Shown here: positions 50,701 through 62,198 of the stretch, piece after piece
Position numbering within the stretch: the stretch's first letter is position 1
Layout: the number at the start of each line of letters is the position of its first letter
From: Saururus chinensis
Taxonomy: Eukaryota; Streptophyta; Magnoliopsida; Piperales; Saururaceae
DNA: 64,000 bases
Reading direction: 5' to 3'
Assembly (NCBI GenBank): GCA_035235625.1
Contig: CP141142.1
Span: 12,926,995 to 12,990,994, forward strand
The notes under the pieces: model-generated
What the model was told of the DNA's origin: nothing
What the model saw: only the letters and a program-made list of their open reading frames with translations
Database searches by the model: none
Position numbers and translations under genes: made by a program

Positions 50701-53700
50701 CGTCGTTTAATAAGGTAGATCATATAGGGATTGAATTCATTTATAACCTAAGGACATTTTTATCCGCATCCAATTTATATGAAATTATGTGTTTCAAACT
50801 AGGGAATCTATATAGAATTAATGTATGTTGGGCTAAGTAATATGGAAATTTCTCAAAAAAGTTAAACATGAACCCGGCTTCATGCATGCCAATGAGAGCA
50901 CGAGTTCACACATACTAGCATGAACATGGCATCACAAGCTATTAAAAATTAACATCATTCATTAATAGAGGGCAAATATGTGATGAAACAATTCCCCTTA
51001 GTGAAACACCTGCCCACCTCTATCACGTGTGCCACGACCTGGATTTTTAAAAGCCTTTTTAAATAGCATGAACAACAAGTCATAAATTTTTTTATTCATA
51101 AGTGCAAAACAAACCATTCGATTAAATATCCAGGTCATGATAACTTGGGTTTACAAATATAGATTAAAATCATATGATATTATTACACATCTCAAAAATC
51201 TGTAAAGAATAGCCTATCAATCTAAGTGCAAGTTTGTTATCCGTTTGAAAATAAATAACTAAGTTGACTCTCACACCAAAGATACACTTACCAGAATTAT
51301 AGAAACAAGGAACTACATCCCATGCTTGTCAGTCTTGGTCTCGCTAGTCCTCACCTAAAGAGCCCACAACCAACTAAACAACAACAACGGAACCTCTCCA
51401 TCCTCAGGAAAAGAGTTTCCAAAAGAATAAAAGATTTTATTAATATTTTTTGGATTGGGCCAATATTACCCGATGTTAGTTGCCTATGTACTTATCAGAC
51501 AATATCTCCAATGTTTCCAACAAGATTAGATCTAGATGTATTTATGCTTAGAAACTACAATATCTCAAGAAGCATAGGATCAAACATACAATGCTTAAGT
51601 ATTTTCAATCAACCTACATTTTATGCAAGCCCTTTAATTATTCCACTTGTGCTAAGTAACAATCAATAACAAACAATGTCATTAATTATCTCACAACCCT
51701 TATTTAATAATTAATACCCATGTCTAATCTCTTGGATAGATAGACACATCATATGACAGCTAAAATGACACATGACACTAACCACCCTTTATTGTTCTAA
51801 CCCAACTCTAGGTTTAACGTAATATAAATGTGTTAACTCAAAGATAACTTGACTCTCAAAGAAATTCCCAGATAATGAACTCCAACACTAGAGTAGACTG
51901 CTTAACATTAGCTTGACCCAAATTCCCAGGGCTCTCAATAGCTTGCTATGAATCTGGAGAAGAGGATCCCAATTGTGCTCATAGACACAGATTGGCGAAA
52001 AACGTAAGCCTTCCATGATGTTTATGCAACTTCACTTTTCGTATGCACTATATGATCCTATGAAGACCTGCGGGAGACCCGCGGTAATGACCTTGCTAGC
52101 TAATACCCAAACCATCGTGGTAAATAAAAAAGTGTACAAGTATTACAATCTCCACCCTCCCAACTTTGGAAGCAGTGTTTACAAAAACATAAATGACGTA
52201 AAGCATAAGGTCTTTATGACCACTGACTCCCCCAAATATTCAAAACTTAGACTCGATTATTTTTATCTAATCAAGTATTCATCCAACCATTTGGGTCATC
52301 TTCACATTGTGAATTGGCTCAATAAATAGCTCATCCACTGAGCTATGACTCAGAGAATATCTCAAACCCTAATAGTCTCCATGATAATAGGGTAAACTCC
52401 CATAACTACCCTCGGTTCATTAACCAAAATAAATTCAATGTCAGGTCCTTGTTCACTGCATGAATCGGTCCCAAACCCTATTGAGGGTATTTTAATCTTT
52501 ACCTTGATTAGATGTTCTCCCCCCCAATACAAAGGAAACCAATATCCCTTGATTAATCTTTATTAATCTCAAGTTTCCATTATAAATTAATGCATCAATA
52601 ATAAAAACATGCATCAGAGTAAGCAACATAAATAACATTAAGTCACATAAGTCCATTCATAATAAATGGATGCACATTACACTCATTTGTAGGGCTAGGG
52701 CTAGGGCTAGATAAATTAATGTTTGAGAATGTTACTAACTCCAATGCATTATGGGAGTTATGTATATACTACACTAGTAGATTGATGCGATGTGTTGTAG
52801 ACATGTGTGATACACTGCCTTAAACCCTGATAATTAGAGTTCTTCCCCTTGTTTCCCTTGACACTTTGATTTGTAAAGGTATTTGTGTCACCTACTGGTA
52901 ACACCCCTTTCATATAAAAACCCTTATTATTTTAGGGTGATCTCCTAGGGCTAGGGTATCTATTTTAGTGAAAACGGAATAAACTACCCCTAAGGGCATT
53001 AGGGTAATTCTACCACCTAGGGTATGGAACTCTCTCTTGGGTCATCCTAGTCATCTCATTGCCCTTCTATTGATTTTAGTCATTGCCGTCTCCCAAGGCT
53101 TCTCTCTCAAATTGACTCACGCTTCCATTCACATGAATATGGGCAATTAGCTCATAGGGGTATTTATATTATTTTGTTAAAAGCTTTATTGACATCCAAT
53201 GGGTTCAAAATTAGGCTCAAGGTTACTACTTGAGTCATGGACCCTGTGTAATTTTCTTGGCGTTCCCTTGAACCGACCTTGATAATTTACTCTAAACCCT
53301 AGGGGAAAAATAGTCACTAATCCACTTATTAGTATTTTTTACTACTATGTGTTTTGGTCTATATTTAGAATACACATTAAACTCTTACTGGGATTTTTTT
53401 ATTTTTTAAATCCACTCATAAACCCCATGAACTGGAACCCCTAAGTTGAGTAAGTGAATATTACATGATAATTTAACAAAAGGGGTAAAATAGTCATAGA
53501 CTTTGAAATTTTTTCCTTATTTGAAACTTGGTTAGAACACTCCCACCACTCTATAGATACATTATTAATTTTATAGAATATTTTTGACATGTATACCCTC
53601 TTGAACCGGTTCAATGATAACCCTTTTTTTAAGAACCGGTTTGGGTTAGAACGGGTTGGGTGACCTTACCCAAATTTGGACCCTACGACCAGCGCTACGG

Positions 53701-55812
53701 GCCATCGCTTCTGCAAATGGCCAAAGGCCTACTACCCTCTAGCTTCATGGCACTAGCTGCCATAGTGGGGCAGGGGTGGGGCCTCACTGGATTGCCGCCA
53801 TGGGTCTAGCCCTACTGCCACCTAGTGGCTTGCCGAGGCCACAGACTTCTCCCCCTCCCCGCGGCCCGCTAGATGCTTAGCCTCTAGCAGTGCCACCCCT
53901 AGCCACAGTGGTAGGGTGGGGTTTGGGTCTCACCGGATTGCCGCATGACGGCAATTCAGATGAGGCTTGCCTTGCCGCCACTTGAGGCCTGACTGGGGCC
54001 AAAGCTTTGCCTTCCTTTTTTTCTTCCGCTCTCTGTCGTCTGTCTGATCGGTGTGGCGACCAACCGCCATGGCTGGACAAGGCCCTGAGACCAACCAGAT
54101 CGCCGGGATCTGGCAATTCTAGAGGCCCAGGCTCCGCCGCTGCTTGTTCATCACCTCCAAAACCACCACCTGGATGCAAGCCAACTAGTGTCGCCACTGC
54201 TGCATTGCTCAGAGCCAAAATTGCTCTAGGTTTTCATCTCCCACGGCCTTAATGGCTAAGACCCACTGGCCAAGCCTATGCAGATGAGGCCTACAAGCTA
54301 GGCCAACATGCCCCAGGCTAACAAAGCTAGACCAATAGGGCCTAAACCTGCATGACCGATGAGTGTTTTGTGCCCCGCCGGCACACATCTTCCTTTGGCA
54401 TAGCTAATTAACTCTTAAACCAAATAACTGGGTTAAAGACTAGACAATTTACCTTGTTAAACACTAGTCTTTGAGGTTGCTCCTCTTCACCTCTGTCGCT
54501 GGCCACATTCACCATAAAGCCTCCCCTGACAACTCCTCCTCCTTCCTCCCCTCAAGCATAAAGTTCTCGTTGGAAGCTTTAATTATCCCTTTTTATAATA
54601 AGGAGATTAAGGTTCCTAATCTCCAATAAGTTTAGGCCAAGTCAACCTATTTTAGGCACCCTAATTGGGCCTCTTAAATCAATTTCCATTACAGTGACTT
54701 AAGCGATCAATTTACGTGTCTAATTCAAGTAGATGAGCCTTGCACGCTATGTTTAACTTCAAACGGTCGTATCTCCCTTATCTAACCTCCGATTTGAGCA
54801 TTTTTAGTGGTGTTTCGAAGCTTTTTCTATCTACTTTCTATCTGTATAGGTCTCATCCACTGAATCATACTATTTATCAACTTATTCTCACAAGAAGGAC
54901 GAAGGATTAAATACTATATTTTCCATAGAATTAATTTTAAAATGAGTTTTTTTCCTTATTGCCTCGCCAAAGAATGAAAAATTCCATATTCCCTGGATTT
55001 TAAACGGAAATGCCATAAAACCTAGAATAACACTATATAAGGTAAATTTTGCACAAAAATACCCCTAACTAGAGATAGGGTTTTATATTGTGTAATTCAT
55101 TGGCATACGACATCAGATGCCAGCGATTCCTTCAATTAAAAAGTTCATTCCGATTAAAAAGTCCATTCCAATTGAAAAGTACTTTGATTGAGCAGCATTT
55201 ACACGGTGCGAGAGAAGATTTTGTGAGTTATCTGACCAAACATTGAAGATTAGGGTTTTTTTATTTTGGAATGAGTTTGCAAAAAACACTCCAACGTTTG
55301 TTCTAGAACGAGTTGTTTTTTTGCAAGTTGAGTTTGAAACTGTACGCCCCAATGCTAGTTCTTCTTTGTTGCAAGGTTCCATTTGCAATGTTCCCAGTAA
55401 AGGAGTAAACCTTGTAGAAAAGTAGCCGCCGAACGAGGGGTTAATCCATCTTGGAGAACATCAGTGGCGGTTTCGTGGTAAGGCCTTTACCAAAATCTAC
55501 ATTGGATATTTGTATGCACATTTTTTGATTTGGCGTGTACAAGAGCACACGACATATGCAATCAAAGCAGACTATCATTTGGTTAGAAAGAAGATAAGTC
55601 ATATATTGCGTGTTTGATAAGATGCTGGTAACATGATTTTCAACCCTTATGATATAATGTATGAGAGTTCATCTTCGCGTATGTTCGATAGCACGATAGA
55701 TATACTTATCGTATAAATAGAAGTTAGTTAGATAATTTGAATCAACGTGACTATCGATTATGGTCATGACCTATTGTTGATATACATATATTTATCCAAT
55801 TTTGCAGACATA
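50701..55812. other. Repeat-like intergenic region between the two MULE copies
   Basis: No protein family recognised. From about 51026 (tgccacgacctggattttt) onward the text resembles retroelement LTR or leader DNA, but I could not find its partner end or target duplication. 53690-54420 is markedly GC-rich (annotated separately). 52690-52715 has three agggct units, not a canonical telomere repeat. Confidence 0.4.
53690..54420. other. GC-rich island
   Basis: About 730 bp with high GC and repeated gccgcc, ggcctac and aggcc words inside AT-rich DNA, open on both strands in short ORFs (54007-54252 +, 53877-54218 -) with no recognisable protein. May be a captured gene fragment or CpG-rich TE piece. 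Confidence 0.4.
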
Positions 55813-56376
55813 ATGTTAGAGTATTACATCTAGTGGTGGAGTCAGTGAAGGCCGCAGAAGAGAAGAAGAAGAGAATCTACAAGAGAATACCTGGTTTGGG
55901 AACGAATAGTTTCCCAGCTGGACTGCATCTATCAAAAGACCTTGTAGATTCACGTCCAGGATGCAAGGCCATCTTGGTGGAGATTAGGTTCTACCCAATA
56001 TATGATTGCAAGGTCATCATCATCTCCAAGCCACTTTTGGTTGTTCTCATTGGTGAGTGTTGGGATGGCTCACAGGAGGTCTTTGACATAAGAGGCAAAA
56101 GGCTACCCCTTACAGTGGATGAAGTGGAAATGATCACAGGTTTGAGTGGAAAAGGGAATCCATATAAATTGGAAAGTAGCGAGGGGAAGGCTGCCCAAGG
56201 CAAGGTGCAATTCTACAAGAAGTTCTTCCAAGGGAAGCGGCCGGAGAAGCAAGACTTAAAGAAATGTTGAAAGAAGTGGCTGTCAAAGCAAGAACTGTTT
56301 CAGACAAGGACTTAGTATTGTTAGCTATCGTGCACATGGGTGTCCTCGTATTATTCACACAAAGCAACAAAGCGGT

Positions 56377-57795
56377 TGATAAGTATGAAATATATATCTA
56401 TTTTATATGCCTTTTTACCTTATTTGCTAGTATATATTAGGTTAATTTAGAGTTAGTTATAGTTTATTTAGATTAAGATAGATATTAGTATTTTAGTTTA
56501 ATTATTGATAATTTTGTAGTTATTAGTAGTTTAGATATGTATTTAAATCAAGTTGGAATTTTAGTTATATTCTACATGTCTAAAGGATGATATTTTATAT
56601 TTTGTAGGCAAAGTGCGCTTATTGAGATACTTGGACGATGTTTGAAATAGTTCAAAATAGTTTTGACATGCTTTAAAGTGATTTGGACAACTTTTCGGAG
56701 TTATAAACAAGTTGGAAGCTAATATGGACATGAAGAAAAGCTTAATTAACAGAATATGGACTGTCCAGATTGCAGAAACACTGTAGCTGTTCGAACAGGG
56801 CTATAGGGAGTTCGAACAGGATAATGTGATTTTGAAGAAAAACTCAGTATAAGCATTCAAACGGGCATGCAGGGCGTTCGAACGGCATAACACGCAGTTT
56901 CCTAGTTTTACCCAAATTTCAATCCTTTTCATATTGGACTTCTTCCTACGGATCTTATGCCTATAAAAAGACATATTTGGCTTGAAACCAGGGGATTCCA
57001 GTAGATTTTATGAAGAGAAAAAGGAAGAAGAAGAAGAAATAGAACTCAAAGCTTTAAATGGAGATTCAAGTGCTTTCTTCTACAATGAAAGGCTAGACTT
57101 TTCTTTTACTTAGGAGTTGATGAAGCTATAGATAAGTTTCAGTTTCTTTTCTTTTTAATTTAGATCTCAGTTGTGAATGATGACAATTGTATGATAAAGA
57201 TTTTCTTTTTAATGGAAGAGCTTTTAATGTTTATTCAAGTCTATGTTGATTTATTGTCTTGTAGATGATAGATTGATATGGTTTTGATATTTTCATCGAT
57301 TCTAATTTCTGTGATTTAGATGAGATAGTCATACAATAGTTTTAATGTTCAGATAATTAATGACTTAGATGAGCTATACTAAGATTAGACGGGTCATGCC
57401 TATATCTAGTTTAGTGTAGATGATTCGTGCTATTGTCGAAGATAGTTCATGCCATGGAAGTTAAGTAATGATTCTTTTTGAAGTAATTCTAGCTTGTAGC
57501 TGAGAATACTTGTTCATATTCACACTAGATTTAGATTAAGAGTTAAGGAATTGTTATGGTTCTATAGTGGATTCGATTTCCTAAGTAATTTCCATCATAT
57601 TAATCTCTTGTTTTTAAACTAGTTAATTTCTTTCCTTTACTTAATTAAAGTTTAAGTTTGTTTTAGTTTTCAATCAGCAAATTCCTCTTTAGATTTAGTG
57701 ATAATCCATCTGTCCCTGAGGTTCGACAACCCTTAAATACTTATCCTAGTACAATTACCTTGTACACTTGCAAAGGGTTTAATTATAAACGATCA
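56377..57795. mobile_element. Solo LTR inside MULE copy B
   Basis: 1,419 bp, starts TGATAAGTATGAA and ends AACGATCA, flanked by GCGGT at 56372-56376 and 57796-57800. No internal coding region. The tail ccctgaggttcgacaaccct...cttgtacacttgcaaaggg is typical of long gypsy LTRs. The homologous place in copy A (about 42615) has no insertion. Confidence 0.88.
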
Positions 57796-57989
57796 GCGGT
57801 ATCCCAGCTCTCTGTGATTACATGATGACCTATCGGTCGTGGGGAGCTACAATTGGGCTGGCATTGTATATGATATGTTGATGATAGGCATATGAGCAAC
57901 CCACTGAACATCATGAGCAAACTAGATGAGCATTAAGCCACGACTAGAATCCTCGTTTGGGCTTCATTAGTGCTCCAGGTAACGCTTGT

Positions 57990-58260
57990 ATGTTTTATAC
58001 CACGAGAAAGTCCATTGTCTTCTGTATACTGACACGATATATTTACACACACATATATATCGCCGTATTGCTCACATGATATCAAGTCAATCATGTTATT
58101 AGGAATACGATGTATAACATGCACATAGACCTATCGTGTGCATGGTTACACAACCTAAGTATAATATCATGTATAGGACATACACGATGGTTAACTATCG
58201 TGTCATCGAAAACACGATGTGGCCTCAAAGCATGTTATTGGTAACATGACTAAATTGTCA
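57990..58260. repeat. Cluster of degenerate ACACGAT palindromes in MULE copy B
   Basis: Examples: tacacgatggttaactatcg (58183), tatcgtgtcatcgaaaacac (58196), tcatgttattaggaatacga (58091). Arms are TCGTGT and ACACGA separated by 4-10 AT-rich bases. Similar clusters lie at 41790-41950, 48361-48545, 55500-55740, 59100-59240, 60280-60540, 62205-62460, 63000-63140 and 63780-64000. Confidence 0.7.
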
Positions 58261-59387
58261 TGCTTACACTTTTGACCACTTACACTACTGGCCATTTTCT
58301 TTTGTATTGTTCGTTAGGTATGGTTTTATGAGCATACGTCCATATGGGCTCCTAGTGGTCCTCTATGCAGCCCAAGGTGCAAGGGGTGGCCCGGATTTTC
58401 CAAAACTTTGAGCGATATGGAGATGGCCGATAAACTTGACCCGATAGACAAAAAGGCGAGGAAGAAGATTCTAGCTCATCACCGGATGAGGAAGTGGTAC
58501 GAGGAGGTCTTTATGCAGCTAAAGCCATATTCGCAAATTATTATGCGAATCACACCAATTGCCAAAGAGTTACACTTGATGGATGGCCAAAGGGTGACCC
58601 CAAAGGCTAAGAAGGCGGGTGTGCACGCTTTCCGACCAATGAGACCCGTCCATGCACTCCACGATGAGATGTCGAGGCATGTACATTCCGGCCAGGATGC
58701 CATTGAAACATTCGTCTTTCCAGTTGATGTCATGATCGGAATTTGTGATGTTGTTTTGGAGAAGGTTGTTCTCTACGGTGAGCGGGGATGGAACATGAAG
58801 CAAGTTGAAGCTACACTCGAGCGTGTTAAGAACGATATGGAGGTCGAAACTAGCCTCTTACAACACATGCAACCCTCTGAGGAACCGAAGAAAGAACAGC
58901 CACATGAACCCCCTCAACCGGAAGTCCATCATGCATCAACCCCTCCTCCAAGTACCGAAGGATTGCTGTCGATTCGTGTCAAGTCAAAAGCTTCAAATTC
59001 CAGAGAAGCTTGCCAACCATTGGCCCATGAAGATCAACCAGTACCTGTCCCTCAGCCAGTGGATGAGGGATTCATTTTGAGTAATCGAGTACACAATAGC
59101 CTAAATTGTCACGCATTAAGAAAGACGATTTCATTATGGTCGTGTGATCAATCACACGATCATTGAACTAGACGTTTTTTAATAAAACAATTTGGTTGCA
59201 GTCATGTGATCGTTAACACGATTGGTCATTTTTTTGTTTTTCCATCAATACAATATGGAGTTTCATCGTGTAAGGTAAAGAAAAGGCAACCACAGGCTGC
59301 CTCCAAAATGAAGAAGACTGGTCTGAAGTTGCAAAGTACTATGATAACTAGATTTTTAACTAAACTAAATGCAAAATTTATGGAACA

Positions 59388-59525
59388 ACCCTAGGAAGTC
59401 ATGGAACAACCCTTGGAAGGTTGAAGAACAACCATAGGAGGTCCAAGAACAACCTCGGGAGGTTGAAGAACCACCCTAGGAGGTTGTGGAACCGGAACAA
59501 CCCTGGGATGGACCGGAACATGATG
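59388..59525 (+). repeat. 21-bp (seven-codon) tandem repeat in MULE copy B
   Basis: Six to seven units of GAACAACCCTNGGAGGTTGA type encoding variations of EEQPxEV. TAG occurs at the variable codon in several units. Confidence 0.8.
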
Positions 59526-61336
59526 GACTGACAAAACACTTGGAGGTACCAAAACAACCCCTGGAGGGATCGGAAGCACCCCAAGAAACAAATATAGGAG
59601 GGGAACGTACAAATAAAGGAGTAGTTCCGAAACAAGCAATAAATCTAAGATTCAAGTGGAAAGCTGGTCATGGTGCTCCCTTCTTACCTTTTGTGCCCCA
59701 GAAGTCAAGGTACACCTCCGTTGAACCACCTGCTCAAGCTGTGGAGGCAGTCAAGAAAGTCTTCACTCAAGGCTCGAAGAGGCCGAAGCGTTTAATCAGC
59801 TATGTTGATGAGAAGTTAGCTAAGTTTGGACACATTGCTCAGAATGCAAAGCCTGGTGATGAAGTTCCTCTCTCATCGATACTAGGCCCTTACATTAGCC
59901 ATCGAGCACATCCAAAGTCTCCCACCCTGAAACTAGTGGGCTCAACCGTTGGCTCTAGTGGTAGCACTTTATCGGATACTACTCGAGTAGATGAGGAAGT
60001 ACTAGAGAGTATTCGCAATGTGATAGAAGTCAAAGAGGATACTGTGAAGAAGAAGAATAAAGAGGAGCTCAGTTTGCAGTCGAAGGACTATCTTGACACA
60101 AAGTTGGTGTTCCACATGGAGCTTCTGAAGGAGGCAGATAAGGACATTATCATTGAATTTCTGTCGAACCCATATAAGTTGTAGCCCATAGAAGCTCTCC
60201 TTTACACTGACTACCTCTTTGTTAAAGCAGGAGTGCATAACGAATGAGGTAATCATTTCATTGCTCATATGTTTTAAACTCTATCATGTTATTACTTACA
60301 CGATTGCATAATCGACAAAATTGAACAGTTATTTATTAGTTTATCGATAACACGACTTATGCTCATATCATTGTTTTCATAATACGTTACTTTTTGTCTC
60401 TATGGTTGAAGTAGAAATAGCATGTTGGTTAATACACGACTTGTAAATTTGATGTGTTATCATTCATACGATATAATCTTTTATCATATGAAAGATGTCA
60501 TGATATGTTGACTATCGTGTCATGACTAACATGTTTGGTTTGTTGTAGGTTGTAGACGTCTTCTTCCAACTTCTTGATGGACGCAATTTGAGATATCTAG
60601 GTAGGTTTTCCATTCAACACTATTTTAACGTTGGCACGACTGAAGGGCCGACAGAGAAGGAGGGCAAACTCGCAGGTATATTGTTGAGAGTCCTGAATGT
60701 TAACATGGAGAACAATTTCATTCCTATCTACGTCATGGTCTACTTTCTCTTGCTTATTGTTTGCTACATGGAGAAGCGATTTAGATGGTACAATCCTCTA
60801 AAGGGTGACCACGGTCATCACTTTGCAGCAGCGGACAGTGTCAGGAAACATGTTGCAAATGGAATGGAGAAGGTCCTTAAGATAAAGGGTGCAAGGCAGT
60901 GGCCAATGACTAAGATCAACAAATGCCCATACCAGGAAATAAATGAAGATTGTGGTTTGTACCTCATGTACTACATAGCAAAGTTAGTAGTGGGCGACCT
61001 TTAGCCTAATTTTAGACAACTCGAGATAATAAGTTTAGTTAGGCCGTAAATCTGCGCTGCTATTCTTTGGGCCCAAATTGATGAGGAATTTAATCCGGAG
61101 GCAGATGAATTGTAATTAGAAAATAGACTTTTTTATGACACAATTAACTCACAAATTTGTTTTTTTCGATCCCTATTTTGTAATTATCCACTCAAACAAA
61201 AATACATGTTGTTATCATGTTTGTTTTTACACAAAGTCGCATTCAACCATGTGGCATCTATTCGATCAAACAATATGTGCCAATGTCGTCTCACAGAAAG
61301 TGCAAAAAGGAAGAAAACTTAAACCGATCGTATAAT

Positions 61337-62198
61337 TATTACGCCCCAACTTTTTAAATTACTTTAAAGGTCGGAGCGTCGACAACTCGTAGTAATAAAT
61401 GGGCCAAGATCAACAGTGCACGGAAGAGTAACTATCCATTGATTTGGGTAGTTACAAAAAAGTTTACAAAATAAGGTTTATCGTGCCTTAACAAAATCAA
61501 AGTCGCACACATACAAAATTAATACATAACAAAAGAACATAATAAAGCATAAATCCTTCAAAGTCTACAAGCAATCCTCAAGAATGTTATCTTCGTCGTC
61601 CAAACCTACGGTGTCTAGGGGTGGGTGAGTATAATTATACTTAGTAGATAGAATTAAATTCTACTAGCATGCTAAAACATAAAGCATAAATAAAGATGCA
61701 TAAAATATTCTTGTAATACAACGTCAAATTAAATCAATATTATCGACTAACAGAATCCAACAATTTCTTAGATAAAAAGTAGACAAAAATAGTTCTTCAT
61801 AGAATCTGGTAAATTCGGATAATTCGTTCGTAGCCAGAATCCGATAATTAAATCCAAATCGGATAAATTGTTGTTCACATAATGTCGCCGATACCCGAGC
61901 GACAGACACCTGTGCCCGTGGGGCAACATGATCAGAATGAAGAGGATCTTCCCACAATATTCAACTTCATGGGTGCGCCATATGCCATATGCCATAGCCT
62001 ACTAACCCGATATCCGTTTGACATGTTCTTAGGCTTGATACGTTTGCCTTGCTGAGCCTTATTAAATGTCTTAAGGCTTCTCTAAACAAATCAAGCTCAA
62101 GACAGTCTAATTTTAAGAAAAAATTGTTAATGGGCCTTAAAACCTGTTAATGGGCCCAAATGCTGAATTTCAAAACATAAAAATTCCGGGGCATTACA
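61337..62198 (-). mobile_element. Solo LTR downstream of MULE copy B
   Basis: 862 bp between ATAAT duplications at 61332-61336 and 62199-62203. The inverted ends are TATTACGCCCC (left; TG decayed to TA) and GGGGCATTACA (right), i.e. the common plant TGTAATGCCCC LTR start in minus orientation. No coding sequence. Confidence 0.8.

Larger units (their letters stand above)
55813..61115 (+). pseudogene. MULE copy B: DUF1985/plant-mobile plus ULP1-like protease gene, decayed
   Basis: Exon-like segments. B1 55813-56376 (ESVKAAEEKKKRIYKRI, LIGECWDGSQEVFDIRGKRL, PLTVDEVEMITGL; 1-bp frame change near 56260), interrupted by a solo LTR and resuming at 57801. B2 58318 to about 59075 (VWFYEHTSIWAP, DKKARKKILAHHRMRKWYEE). 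B3 59275-60248 (VKKRQPQAASKMKK, heptad repeat, FRFKW-like block, LDTKLVFHMELLKEADKD; internal TAG at 60182). B4 60549-61115, the C48 domain (CYMEKRFRWYNPL, CPYQEINEDCGLYLMYYIAK), with stops at 61002 and near 61046 before the end FNPEADEL. The catalytic His position reads Tyr (60741-60743), the Asp position Asn (60792-60794); Cys is kept (60951-60953). Role if intact: SUMO-type protease encoded by a MULE. Confidence 0.78.

Noticed and set aside
52690-52715. agggctagggctagggct as an interstitial telomere repeat
   Set aside because: Only three units, and the plant repeat is TTTAGGG, not AGGGCT.
51026-55000. One large LTR element beginning tgccacgacctgg
   Set aside because: I could not find a matching second LTR, a CA end with a 5-bp duplication, or any gag/pol match, so it was not annotated as an element.
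58479-58803. Minus-strand ORFs opposite MULE copy B
   Set aside because: Shadows of the plus-strand exon-like segment B2, which has paralogous support from copy A.
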